DNA of 64,000 bases from Bullera alba (Eukaryota; Basidiomycota; Tremellomycetes; Tremellales; Bulleraceae): assembly GCA_001600095.1 (NCBI GenBank), contig BCIX01000001.1, positions 4,613,198-4,677,197 of the forward strand, read 5' to 3'. Shown here in pieces: positions 12,901-24,400 of this stretch. Below the pieces are notes generated by a model. It worked only from the letters and a program-made list of their open reading frames with translations, was not told the origin of the DNA and did not search any database. Within the stretch, counting starts at the first letter, position 1; every line of letters starts with the position of its first letter. Position numbers and translations under genes: made by a program.

Positions 12901-14579
12901 AGCTCCCTTCTTCAAGGGATTGGCCGAGATGTCGAACTCAGGCAAGCGGGGGAACGAAAACGTGGCGGTCCGGACGAACGGAGGAGTAGCAGAGAGTAGA
13001 AGACGGAGATTGAGCTAATGGGTCAGCAAGGGCTGGCTTAGCGCATCACTCACAGTGCCCTTGACGGATAGAATGTCGATGTAGACGGCTATATAGGTCA
13101 TTCAGCGGGCACCTCTCGCCGGTGACTCACGAATTTCTGATTTCCCAACACCTTTCAAACCCCAGCCAAAGTAAGCCTGCGAGGGTCAGCATCAAGGCTA
13201 GTCAATCTTTGGTCTGACCCACCAAGACGTGCAGTCCCCAGCCTTTCTTCTTGGTACTCTCTGTGCGAGTGTACTCAAAGCCAACCTGATAGTTGACGAA
13301 TTGTCCGATAGAACCGTCTTCCTCTTCCATGTCCTCGGCAGAACCCCCTCCCGTGGCTTCCTTGTTCACGGAGTCCACATTATCCCCGGTGTGCTGACCC
13401 GTCCGAGGTGAGGCAGCAGAAGCAGCACGTCTGCGCTTGGAAATACGCTGTAGCACGAAATCCCTTTTCCTCCGTTTTTGAGCCTCAAAAGCAACTTCAT
13501 TCGCGTCCAAAGAGCTGAAGCTGGCGGCCGAGCCGGATCGATTCAAGGTCGGTTTAGCACTCAAGGACCCGCTGGGAGCACGGGTTACTCCGGGAGAAGG
13601 AGGTTTCGTAGGTGTAGACTTGGTGCGCTGGTGCGAGGACGGCTTCTCGCTCTTTTCGGTCTCCTTATGCTTGGGCGGGGTCAAAGATGCGAACCATTCT
13701 TCGTCCGACATTGGGCGCATGGAAGTGAGGAGCAGTGGCTGAGAGCCAAGCGCGGGAGATGTGAGGCGAACCGAGGTCTGTTCTTCAGCGAGGTCTTCAA
13801 AAAGTACTCACGATAATCGGTGGCACCTGTTGTATCAAGGCGTCCTCCAAGAGATCGATGAAAGGTGTCAAGACATCAGTGGAGATCAAGGGGAACAATG
13901 CGTATAAGGCGTGGTTTCTAGAGGTTAGCAACTCTCTTTGTAAATGAACTCACACCCAGGTCACGGATTCCGGACCTTCTCCTGGACGATGGGGATCCTG
14001 CATATTCACCTGCACCTTGCGCTGACTGGCGAGGCCCGGATACTTGATCAAGGCGTATACGACAACCGTTACACCGGCGAGCCAAGGCGGAAGCCGCACG
14101 AAGAGGAGGTTGGCAACCAGAGCTCCAAGTAGCAACCATTCTATAGGAGGCAGCGTGTATTTGAGTGGTATGATTGCCTCGCCATCGCTGGCAGTCTCGC
14201 CAGGCGAAACGGTCGCAAATTTGGGAGGCGGTACCGACGTGATTGGGACAGATTGAGCAGCGTGTACTCCATTCATCGAAAGCTCACTCGTGACAGGCAC
14301 AGGTGCTGATCTGATCGCTTCGCTGGTCTGACCTAGGCTCGGCTGACTTGGAGTCACTGGAGAGAGGCCGTCTGGGGGAGTAGCCGGAGTTAGGTGAACC
14401 CGAGGCGAGCTCGCTGGTTCTACGGATTCCACTTGTGCAACCAAGATAGGCGAGGGCAGTGGCCTTGTCGGAGCCGGACGACGGGGCAGAGCGGGTGGAA
14501 GGCTCATATTGCTGGCAAGCGGCGAGGGCGATGGGGACTTTCTTGCGGGAAGAGGAGGTGGAAGCGGTGAACCGCTCAT
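10000..14579 (-). CDS. Mug190/tricalbin-like SMP and multi-C2 membrane lipid-transfer protein (about 15 exons)
   Basis: The gene starts MSGSPLPPPLPARK at 14579 and ends at a TGA at 10000-10002. Order of parts: a Pro-rich N-terminus; a hydrophobic hairpin near residues 155-190 (IEWLLLGALVANLLFVRLPP, then AGVTVVVYALI); an SMP-like region (NHALYALFPLI, SVRLTSPALGSQPLLL, YQVGFEYT, VYIDILSVKGTLNLRL, FPRLPEFDISANPL); then at least three C2-like beta-sandwiches (GILHLVIHAAEDLPKTD..DPYVAVSM, LQFHIHQCNDLEV.., YPLVGGLGWGRIRLSLLFKP). A charged, Ser/Asp-rich tail ends it. This layout matches fungal Mug190/tricalbin/extended-synaptotagmin proteins, which tether ER to plasma membrane and move lipids between them. 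Introns are mostly 40-60 bp. Two near the start appear to be only 36 bp (13918..13953) and 34 bp (13778..13811). The intron before the last exon is at about 10148-10206. The gene shares an 87-bp divergent promoter with the DHHC gene. Confidence 0.8.
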
Positions 14580-14666
14580 GATGGCTGAGTCGGGATTGAC
14601 TTCGCAGTCGCGACAAAGGAGGTTGAGCTGTCTTGGGGCTATGGCAAGATGGTGAGGTGAGTGAGC
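14580..14666. promoter_or_regulatory. 87-bp divergent intergenic promoter
   Basis: Only 87 bp separate the start codons of the Mug190-like gene (minus, 14579) and the DHHC transferase gene (plus, 14667). Any promoter here must serve both directions, and the 5' UTRs must be very short or overlap. No TATA-like element is evident. Confidence 0.5.
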
Positions 14667-16268
14667 ATGGCGGCGAGATCTGGCCTGGTCCGCTGCATTT
14701 CTTCTTGGCTGCTCGCTCTGCTTCGGTTGAGCATAGCAGTTGCACTGAATGGAAATTGCTGCGGACCGAGTGAGTACCGTAAGAAGAGCGCCGAGGATGA
14801 TATCATCAAACCGCCAGGCACGGAATTCGCGGAAATGGTTGTTGTCGCCAGCAGATCCTTTGAGATCGCATTAACTGCTTGACAGTATCCATTCACTCGG
14901 CCCACGCAAAGCTCCCTCACTTCAGTCTCGGGGTCGTGGAGATGCTCAGGCCGTCATGGCTGATACAGCAGATCATACCGCCGGCTTTGCTAACGTACTT
15001 TGGGTCAGTTGGCAGTGTCATCGTGGTGAATGGGGCGCTGACACACAGGCAGCTGGGCGCTGTACATCTGCGTGACAGAGGTTGGACCGAAGTACATTGG
15101 GGAACAGCTCGGAAATAGCACACTCGGGACTATATATTCCTCGTTGGCAGTCACGCTCATACCGACAGTATCTGGGTTCTTCCTCAAGCTATACTTTCTT
15201 CCAGCAAACCAATCGGTCCCTCCGCGAGATCCACCTTCAGAAATCACCTTGAAGAAAGTCGTCTTTGAATGCCTGCCTCCTGCAGAAGCCGCAGCAGTAC
15301 GAGAAGCAAATGATGAGCCGCCATCAGAGGGACCCTTGGTCAATCGCTGTTGGAAGGGAAAGTGCGCGGGGAGATGGAAGCCAGCGAGGGCGAGACACTG
15401 CTCGGAATGCGGGACATGTCGAGCTGGATTTGATCATCATTGTGCATTTGTGAGTATCAAACCTCCATGTCTTCATATGGCAACTGATGGAATCCAGTTT
15501 GCAAACTGCCTGACGGCGCCGCATATCCCCACATTCCTCTGCCTGTTGACATGGACACCACCCACGATCATCCTGCTTTCTTCGCCTCTGTATCTCGCCC
15601 TCGCTCGTCGCGCTACTCAAGCATGGTCGGTCTCATGGTCTGATCCTAGCATCCGGCTATGGTGGTACGAATGGAGATGGAGCTGGGCAATAGCGGGAGG
15701 TCCAGTGGGCAGATATATGGGCGGACTGGTTTTAGGTTGGAAAGCAATTGACCGAGCGGACGGTGGAGGGTCGCTCAGACTGGAGATCGGTATCCTCGCT
15801 GGTATCGGATTGATACTGGCGATGATCACTACAGTGAGTTCACCTTCCACTACGAAAGCTGATATCCAGGCTTTGGGTATTGCGACTGCATCCCTTGTGA
15901 CCAAGGGCCACCTGACGGTCGACAGAGAGCGGCATCGCTCACAGGCTCGTGCCAAAGCTGCAATCGCTCATCTAAGAGATAAAGGCCAAGTGATAACACC
16001 TGACATGCTGGCCAATCTTGAAAGGTGGAGTCAGCGTCACTACTACTACGTCCCACACGAGTCGGGGCAGGGCAAGATAGTAGAGTTGGAGCTCGGAGAC
16101 GGCCCGTACGATCTTGGCGATGGCGCCAATTGGACGGTGATCATGGGTGGAGGTTGGGGTTGGCTACTGCCATGGCAGGCGGTAAGAAGAGGCATGCGGG
16201 ACGAGATATACAACTGGCCTCTCAGCGCAGCGGCTCTAGCATCTTTGCGGAGCTCGCAGCACTCGTAG
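14667..16268 (+). CDS. DHHC-type protein S-palmitoyltransferase (450 aa, 5 exons)
   Basis: The proposed CDS is join(14667..14769, 14886..15003, 15053..15449, 15498..15833, 15870..16268), in frame throughout. The Cys-rich DHHC domain is split by intron 3: CAGRWKPARARHCSECGTC, then RAGFDHHCAF | FANC. The KPARA-HCSxCxxC and DHHC elements are those of the zinc-binding catalytic core that is auto-acylated on the DHHC cysteine and passes palmitate to substrate cysteines. At least four membrane spans are visible: SSWLLALLRLSIAVAL, LLTYFGWALYICV, SSLAVTLIPTVSGFFL, then FLCLLTWTPPTIILLSS and IGILAGIGLILAMIT after the domain. The usual Pro-Trp after DHHC is Ala-Phe here, seen in some divergent fungal members. 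I cannot assign it to a specific Pfa/Swf/Erf subfamily. The intron 2 acceptor (near 15052) is the least certain boundary. Confidence 0.8.
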
Positions 16269-17490
16269 ACGCGTAGATAGGCATGGATGCAGATAAGTTG
16301 ATAAGAGAAGTCAAACCGATGAGGGCAAGGGCGACGTAGACGGTTGCTATCTCCGTACATCACGCGGTCGCTGTACCACATTGCGAGATCGCCAAGCTTA
16401 AGGCTCTTCTCTCGAAATGGACTGGAATGACCTGGAGTGACCTGGAGTGACCCTACATTAGTCGCACCTTAGCGGACCATAGCTCCGCAAGAGCACGCGA
16501 CTTTGATCTGCCCACTCGTCACCTGATCACCTTGCTACCACGAGAGCACGACAAAGCACCACCCATACTGTTGGTACCACATGGATCTGGGAAACACGAG
16601 GCAACAGATGCCCGCTCAGATGAATTCGCTGCGGGGATCGACTCCGCTAGAACGGGCTAGAACTGCGTTCTGGGCGCTTCAAGTCTCAGCTGACATCTAA
16701 AAACTCAGAGTCTCGGACTTCCTTGTTAGCGCCTTTCAGGTGATTTCAGACACGCATGGACAGCGGTGGCAGGTCTCTGATCAGCTCTGAAGCTTGAAGT
16801 CTGGAGTTGTCGGGGCCTATTCTGGCTGATCGTCTGAGGACATCTGGGACCTATCTGACCCGCGCTGTGGACAGCGGGTCTCGGCAGATCCAGCATACAT
16901 AGGATGACAGATCGGTGCTAGTGACCGGTGGCAGAGCAGTAGATTTGGACCGATGGCAGCGGGCACCAAACGTCGTGAGCACTGAGCAGTACTTTTACAG
17001 TCTAGTGCAGTTGCCAGTGGCAGTAGGTGGCAGTAGGTGCCGGTGGGCTGTCTGTCATGTCGATCATGCATCTTCAGTGCCTTCCGTCAGTCTTCCGCTG
17101 TCTTCCGTTAGCCAAGGTTAGCCATTGCGACTTCATCAGTCGATCATTGCGGAGCCAGTTCCTGCTGCAGGAGGGCAGTCCTGGGCTGTCCTGGGCAATC
17201 TGCTGCCGAGGAGAGCCGAGAGTCGGCTACTTCGGCAGAGGCGCTCTGATCACTCACTCTGAGTCACTCGCGAGCTTCCAGTCACAGTAGTGCAACCTAG
17301 TGCAACTCACCAGCAGCAGTCACTCAGAGTAGCTCAGAGTCACTCCTATCGAAGATAACGACACCGTGGCGTGAGATGAAGATATGGTACAGCGTGGTGT
17401 TCTTTTTGACTTTCCCCCTTGGCAGGATCGACCTCGCTCGCAGTCCAAATTTAGCTCACTTTTGGACCAGGTCCGGGAGCTGGTCCGGGT

Positions 17491-17530
17491 GAGCCCAGGT
17501 GAGCCCAGGTGAGCCCAGGTGAGCCCAGGT
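17491..17530. repeat. Perfect 10-bp tandem repeat, four units
   Basis: The decamer gagcccaggt is repeated exactly four times in a row, and a partial unit continues on both sides (gggt before, ga after). Each unit contains 'ag/gtgagc', which mimics a 5' splice site on the plus strand. No function is evident. Confidence 0.9.
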
Positions 17531-17998
17531 GACACCTCTTGTCGCCCTCCCTGTGCCGCATCGGTGCCGTACTTCTGTCACCATTTTGGTGGGACTTGCC
17601 GGCGCCAAAACGCCAATATGAGCCAATCAGCAAAGGACCACGCGAGTCCAGAGTTTATCAGACGATGACTCCAGCAAAAACGCGAATTGATACGAGACGA
17701 CGGGACCTTTTTTGTCCGATCAGCCCGGCTATGGACGCTTCCGATGGCACTCCGATGGCGCTTTCCCCATGCTGGTCCATTATGCAAAGGTGATCTACCG
17801 CTCAGGATCCAGCGCCCAATCTTTTGGCCCATGCTTCACCACCGTCAAAACGACGCTAGTAGAAGAGCTGCCCTGCTCGGCACCTCTCGGCGGAAGCACC
17901 TCCAGAGCAACACCCTGCAACACCTGATGTGCTGGGTCAATCACCGAGGGAGCTCTTGCCGAAAGATACGGGATGATTAGGGCAGATCTAGATTGCAG

Positions 17999-18175
17999 CT
18001 TATCCCGTTTACGGCCGCTCAGCTCAAGCTCATCTCACCTCATATTACTGAACCTAGAACGACATGCACCCTCGTGCACCACATGCTACCAAGGCCAGCT
18101 CGCGAGAATCAGCTGATAAGGCGCGATAAGGTCTAGTGCGAGCTGGTCGTGTGCGAGAAAGGGCTCACATATATA
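17999..18175 (+). promoter_or_regulatory. GATA motifs and TATA box of the OPT gene
   Basis: GATAAG occurs at 18115-18120 and 18125-18130, ten bases apart, and its reverse complement CTTATC at 17999-18004. A TATATA element lies at 18170-18175, 59 bp before the ATG. In fungi, GATAAG sites bind GATA factors (AreA/Gat1 type) that activate nitrogen-scavenging genes. Their position before a peptide transporter makes nitrogen control likely, but this is inferred from sequence only. Confidence 0.55.
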
Positions 18176-18233
18176 GCCTCGTAACCGGGGAGTCAGTCCC
18201 CTCGACACGAACTCGTTACAAACCTCATTCACC

Positions 18234-20981
18234 ATGTCGACCACGCTCGAGGACGAGAAGAAGATCTTTGACAATGATGGAGGGGACGTGCACGACAGCA
18301 TCGTTGCTGTCTTGCCATCGGACCAGGCTGTGAGTGTCGAGTTCGTAGGGATCGGGGAATTTGCCACTGACGATCACTCAGAACATCGAGTCCGACCACC
18401 ACATGCCCTCGCTGGACGAGTCCGAGGCTAACCAGGTCAAAAAGTGAGTACAGTGGACCATCTGAGCCTGGGACCTCTACTCACGACCACTCAGCGACCT
18501 CAAGCTCACCGGAAAGGATCTGGCCGAGGCCGAAGAGTACGCTCAGACACTCACCCTCGAGCGGGTCTACGAGATCCTCGAGGACACTGTCGCTGTCCAC
18601 GAGTACGACCCCAATTTCCCCGTTGGTGCCATTCAGCATGCCAAGGAGTTCCTCAACAACCCAGACGTCATGGCCAACCCGGAGAAGCACGCCGCGCTGG
18701 TTCACGAGATGTTCATCGAGGCGGCCCTGATCGAGAACCACTCGCCATACGCCGAAGTTCGAGCTGTGGTTGACAACAAAGACGACCCAACATTGCCCTC
18801 TTCGACCATCCGAACATGGGTGATTGGAATCCTCTTCGTCGTCGCCGGTGCTTTCATCAACCAGTTATTCTCCATCCGACAGCCTTCGATCACCGTCGGT
18901 GCCAACGTCGCACAGTTGCTCGCCTACCCTGTCGGTAAATTCTGCGAGCGGGTTCTCCCAGACAAAGGCTTCACTCTCTTCGGCTCTCGACACTCTCTCA
19001 ACCCCGGTCCATTCAACAAGAAGGAGCACATGATGATCACCATTATGGCCACCGTCGGTTTCTCCACCCCTTACACCGGTAACATCATCCTCACCCAGTA
19101 CCTGCCTCAGTACTTCAACCAGTCTTACGCCGCCCAGTTCTCCTACCAGATCCTCCTCACGTTGTCCATCAACTTTATCGGTTACGGTATGGCTGGTATC
19201 ACCCGACGTTTCCTCGTCAACCCCATCCACGCGGTTTGGCCCACGTCCCTCGTTACCATTGCCCTCAACTCGGCACTGCACCATGGCAACGACAGCTTCC
19301 CAGTCAAGGGTCCATTCGGCCTCACCTTCCGGGCCACCCGAATGAAGTGCTTCGTCCTCGCCTTCACCGCCATGTTCTTCTACTTCTGGTTCCCATCCTA
19401 CATCTTCACCGCGCTCTCAGTGTTCAACTGGATGAGTTGGATCGCCCCCAACAACCAGGTGTTCAACAACATTGTCGGTTCCGTCAACGGTCTCGGATAC
19501 AACCCCATCCCCACCTTTGACTGGAACACGTTGGTGCTGAACGCCGATCCTCTGGTCGTGCCCGCCTTCTCCATCATCAACTCGACCCTCGGCATGTTCT
19601 TGACCGGGTTCATGATCATCGGTATCTACTACACCAACACCTGGAACACTGGCTACCTCCCGATCAACTCGAACAAGACGTTCAACCGAAACGGTACCCG
19701 ATACAACATTCTCGCCATTACCGACGACCGAGGTATCTTCGACCAGGCCTCGTACGAGGCCTACTCGCCCGCGTATATGGCCGCTGGTAACATTGTCGTC
19801 TACTTCTGGTTCTTCGCCATCTACTCTGCCGTCGTGTCCTACGCCTTCCTCTACCACCGAAAGGAGATCGCTATTGGTGTCAAGAACGCCTTCCGACGAG
19901 GCAAGCGATCCGAGCTGTTCAAGGACGTCCACAACAGGCTCATGAGCGCCTACCCCGATGTCGGAGAGATCTGGTACTTCTTGGTGCTCTGTATCGCCCT
20001 CGCCCTCGGATGCTGCGGTGTTGGTATCTGGGAGACGTACACCTCGCCAGTCGTGGTGTTCTACGGTATCGTCCTGTGCGCTGTCTGTGTCATCCCAATC
20101 GGTATCATCAAGTCGATCACCGGTTTGGAGGTCACGATGAACGTGCTCGCCGAGTTCATCGGTGGTTCGTGGGTTGCCGGTAACGCCTTGGCCATGAACT
20201 TCTTCAGTGAGTACGAGTCCGATTAGTACTGTGTATAGCCACTGACCACCACATAGAATCCTTCGGATACGTCACTTGCGCCCACGCCATTGCCTTTGCC
20301 AACGACTTGAAGCTCGCCCACTACGTCAAGGTCCCACCCAGACACACCTTTGCCGCCCAGATCATCGCCACCCTCGTCTCCTCGTTTGTCTGCGCCGGTG
20401 TCTTCAACTTCCAGATCAACATGGCCAACGTCTGCACGCCCGAGGCCTCGTTCCGAATGACCTGCCCAGGTATCAACACCTTCTTCACCGCCTCGGTCGT
20501 CTGGGGAACGCTCGGCCCACACAGGATGTTCGGCAGCGGCGGTCAGTACACTGCCATCCTCGCCGGTTTCCCCGTCGGTTTCCTCATCCCCATCGTCTTC
20601 TACTACGCCATGAAGAAGTTCCCCAACCACTCGTGGCTCCGACAGGTCCACCCAATCCCACTCATCTACGGTGGTATCTACTGGGCTCCTTACAACTTGT
20701 CTTACCAGTGGCCCGCTCTTCCCGTCGCCATCTTCTCGATGATCTACCTCAAGAAGAGGTTCCTCGCCTTCTGGTCCAGATACAACTACATCATCTCGGC
20801 CGCGTTCTCTACAGCCATTGCGGTATGCGCTATTGTGGTCTTCTTCGCCATCCAGCTACCCGAAGTTGAGCTGAACTGGTGGGGAAACACGGTCTCGTAC
20901 GAAGGATGCGAGGGTACAGCTTGCACGGCGCTCGAGGTTCCGGAGACTGGATTCGGTCCAGCCGTCGGCTCTTTCCACTAG
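18234..20981 (+). CDS. OPT-family oligopeptide transporter (864 aa, 4 exons)
   Basis: The CDS is join(18234..18329, 18382..18443, 18495..20206, 20257..20981); all joins keep frame. The start MSTTLEDEKKIF follows a TATA box by 59 bp. A soluble N-terminus (about 170 aa, with LTLERVYEILEDTVAVHEYDP-like OPT signature) precedes many hydrophobic spans. Among these are TWVIGILFVVAGAFINQLFS, NKKEHMMITIMATVGF, KCFVLAFTAMFFYFWFPSY, IWYFLVLCIALALGCCGVG and GSWVAGNALAMNFFKSFGY. The motifs NPGPFNKKEH and the GN(A)LAMNFFK..GY segment are typical of fungal OPT proteins. These are proton-coupled importers of tetra-/pentapeptides (and in some members glutathione or siderophores) at the plasma membrane. The conserved cysteine-rich loop after exon 4 (NVCTPEA..RMTCP) is present. 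Codon use is strongly biased to C-ending codons, suggesting high expression. Confidence 0.93.
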
Positions 20982-21479
20982 TCTTCTCCCATTTCCCATC
21001 TCACCTCTCGCATTTCTTGATGACCTTCATGCCATAGCCCTATCAAAAGACGACTTAATGACATAGGCGTTGTATCTACATCACCAGTTTATAGTTGTCC
21101 AGATGCATCCTTGCAATCACACGGTTTCGATCGTTCGGAATTGATTTGAAAACACTTCGGATTCTCGGAATTGATTTGGTTCCGAAGTTCCGCCGAACTC
21201 CGATCGTTTTGATGTGTCTCGACCAAGTCTCGGCGATGATCTCGGTTTGCCTGACAGTGAGCGAGCGAGCATGAACGTTGGACTGTCAACTTATGCCTAT
21301 GTAGGAGCAGCGTGAAGATGCAATGACCACTGGTTGGCCTCCTCTTGATTGCTTTCCTTAGCTTCTTGCATGTGCCGTAACAAGCCTTACAGATAGAGAT
21401 CTCGTAGGACTGGTTCGATTTCGACTGCGAGGCACTTCTGCATGCTGCAACTAAGTCGCCAGCTAGGTAGGCAAGACAT
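20982..21479. other. Convergent 3' region with a short direct repeat
   Basis: These 498 bp lie between the OPT stop (plus) and the stop of the DFGDF-motif gene (minus). They presumably contain both 3' UTRs. The sequence tcggaattgatttg occurs twice, near 21135 and 21166, within an AT-richer patch that also has inverted ttccg/cggaa elements. No gene is visible. Confidence 0.5.
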
Positions 21480-24400
21480 CTAGATGCTATCGAAGAATGA
21501 GAGATCTTGTGCAGATAGGCCCTGTGCGGAAGACGGTCTTTCTATCGGTGGCACGGCGCCTACTTTCTGTGGTGCAAATGGCGCGACGGGTTGTAATGAC
21601 TGTACAGGTGGGGTGGCCCGACCAGCAATCTGACCTGGCGAGAAGGCCGAGGGCGCTAGTCCTTGCATTCCCTTATCCCCTTCTTCTGCATTATCCAGGA
21701 GACTCGCCTTCTTCCCCTGTTGCGAGGACGCAGGTCGAGAGGGCGCCGGGGGAGGGGACAAGAATGGGAATCCCGCAGATGGCTTCGAGTCTGCCTTTGG
21801 AGGCGGATCCAGTATCGGTCCGATGGGCGAAGCTGGAGCTGGCCACCGTTTCCCCTTTGACGATGATGCGGTCGACATCAAGGAGAGGGTATGACTGTGA
21901 TCTAATGATTGTGAGGGGTTTCTAGAGTGCGATTGGGGTGTCGAGAAGCGTGCTGCCCCGGTTGCGGCCGAGACGTGGGTGGGTGCTTGGATCGGGGTAG
22001 GTCTAGCTGTAAACATGGGTGCCGGGCTACTGAACGACGAAGAGGAATTCTGGACAGGTTGAGGTGTTTCGTCAAAGTCTGAAAAGTCGCCAAAATCACC
22101 GAAATCGTCGTTGGCCTTGGCTGGTGCGCGAGGTGCACTTTGACTGGCGTTCAAGGTCGTCCCGAAATCTCCGAAATCAAACGCTGTCGACGATCCCGCA
22201 AAATTGCTTTGGACCGGAGCAGACGGCTTGGCGATGGTTGGAGGTGATATAGGCGATGCTGTTCTCGCTATGGATGATGGTGTCGCTGATCTATCGGGCA
22301 CTGGCTTCGTACTCGACGCTGGGGCCAAGAACTCGTCCCACATTGAAGGACCTGTACTGACACCGGTGCTCCCAGATGCCACCGGCGGCGCTGGCGTCGA
22401 GTTGGAATCCGAGTTGAAGTCGAGACCACCTAACAGATCCATGTCGGATGACCTGGAGGGCTGGGGCTGCGTCGCCATTCTAGCCACGAATTTGTTGCTC
22501 GATGCTGACTGCGAGGTGCTCCTCGAGTAGGCCGGTGCAGTCGGACCTCGAGGCGGTGGCGCAAGGGCTTGCGGTAGTGGCATCGGTCTTGAGGAGAGCA
22601 TCGACTCCAAACTCGCCATCTCCTCGGGCCGACCTGATTCCATCGAGAGCAAGTCCCCGATTCCCCTTTCTGGAACGGGAGGGCTGCTCATCGACGGCAC
22701 TTCTGCCAAGAAGGAGAAATCGTCCGCCGACAGCTCCATATCCTTTGCGTCGACATCTGTGGCTTTGGGAACCTGACTAGACGTAGGCTTCCGTGACAAT
22801 CTCCCAAAGAATCGAGTCACAGCGGACGGACCTGCGTTAGGGTTCGCAACTGCGTTCTGAGACGTGGAATCGACCATTCCACCGGGAGCATCATGACCTC
22901 CATCCTCGTCGAGCTCCGTAAGATTCGGGTATATCGATTGTGGGGGAGGTGCGGGCGAGTTTGGTCGAGAGGGTTTACTGGAAATGGAGGGTGCTCTACT
23001 GGATGTCGCTCGAGTGTCGGTTGACGGTCTGACCATAGATACTGGGCTTGGAAGTGGGTCTGCACTTGACGTTGACAATTGCTTGACCTCCAAAATACCT
23101 CCTCCTGAGGTGACGAGTGGTTTCTCCGCAGTCTGTTTTCGGCCCCAAAATGACCACCGACTTTGCCCAGCGTCCGCCTGCGACTGCGCCTCGACGACTG
23201 CAGGAGCTTCCGGTTCGCCAAGCTTGGATCTACTGAGCCAGGGAGAGTCCGTTGACAAGTTCTCCGTCCGCCTCGTCCGCCTGGCAAGAGACAGTTGAAT
23301 GAGGGAAGTAGTCGGGGTGGGATTGGGCCTGTTTAGAGCGTAGGCATACCGCTCATGCGTAGTAAGATTGTTGATGACAGGCGGATAGGTGTCGATGTCT
23401 GGCGGGATAGTCGAGAGCGACCTGAGCTTTTCAAACCTGTGACAGACGGTCAGCGCCTTTGTCCGTCCTGAACGCCGTCAGAATTACTCACGTTTCTTCG
23501 TTTAGCTTCTCCAAGGCTTGTGCGAGTTTCTGCTCATCTGCCTCTGTGAGAGAATCAAGCTTATTCAGACCGATACTCGCAACCGAGACCTCCTTCCAGT
23601 TATTCTTCAAAGCTTCTACCTTTTCGCGGGGCTATCATCGTAAATCAGTAACGCTTCAAGATCCTTCACATGTGTTCACTCACCACTCGTTGCTGCTGGA
23701 TTTGGAGTTTCCGCTGTGCGACTTCCCAATCCTCCTCTGCGACTGTCTTCACCACTGGACTGGCCTCGCGAACAGGCTGGACGCCTCCCCAGCCATCTTC
23801 GGCATCGTCCCCCTCTGCCGTCTCGTCAAACCCCTCTTTACCTCCCCAAGCTTGTTTCAGATCTTCGTATCCATCTCTGCCACTCTCTGAGCCCATGTCG
23901 TCTCCGCCGCCTCCCCAGGGGTCACCGTTGGGACCGGCCGAGAAAGTGCCAAAACCATCGTCCCCAAATGACGGTGAATTGGGCAGGGCCGGTGTGCTCG
24001 GTCTCGACGATCTAGAAGGTCCCAGCGCGGCCTTCAGCGCTTCTTCAGGATCTTGCTCCTCTTCTTCGAATGTTTGCGATCTATGATCTAGTGATGACCT
24101 TGGCGTGTGCCGAGACGAGCTTGCTATACTAGCCGGACGATCGAATGAAGCTTGGTATATGGGCGATGGAGACCGAGGCAAGGGGACCGTCACAGGGACT
24201 TCTGACTGTTCTTCTTCCTCATTGGGCGCCAATTGTGGACTGTTCAGCGACCAGACCGGTTGAGCGCCCGCCTCGGTTGATGGTGTTCCCGGTGCAGGCT
24301 CAGCCGAACGGCCTGACGGCTCAAACGTCGGCATCGACGTCTCTCCCCAGCCACTGTCTCCATCTTGTCCCCAGTTGTCGTCCTTCCTTGTGGCTTCTAT

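Larger units (their letters stand above)
16269..18233. other. 2-kb gene-free stretch with short tandem repeats, upstream of the peptide transporter
   Basis: I find no convincing exon on either strand. The stretch is rich in short, slippage-like duplications: 'tgacctggag' copies near 16427-16450, 'gtggcagtag' copies near 17020-17040, 'cttccg' clusters near 17080-17110, repeated 'cagagtcact' near 17260-17345, and a perfect 10-bp array at 17491-17530. CCAAT-like boxes occur near 17622 and 17815. The last ~240 bp carry GATA and TATA motifs (separate entry). It may be a long regulatory region or hold a non-coding transcript; neither is shown by the sequence. Confidence 0.5.

Noticed and set aside
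17320..17633. Minus-strand frames across the decamer repeat (PGLTWAHLGSPGLT...)
   Set aside because: The repetitive peptide arises only from the tandem repeat; no start, splice or codon support.
19417..19932. 171-codon antisense frame within the OPT gene, and similar antisense frames in ADE6
   Set aside because: Strong codon bias in the sense strand removes antisense stops; these are mirror artefacts.
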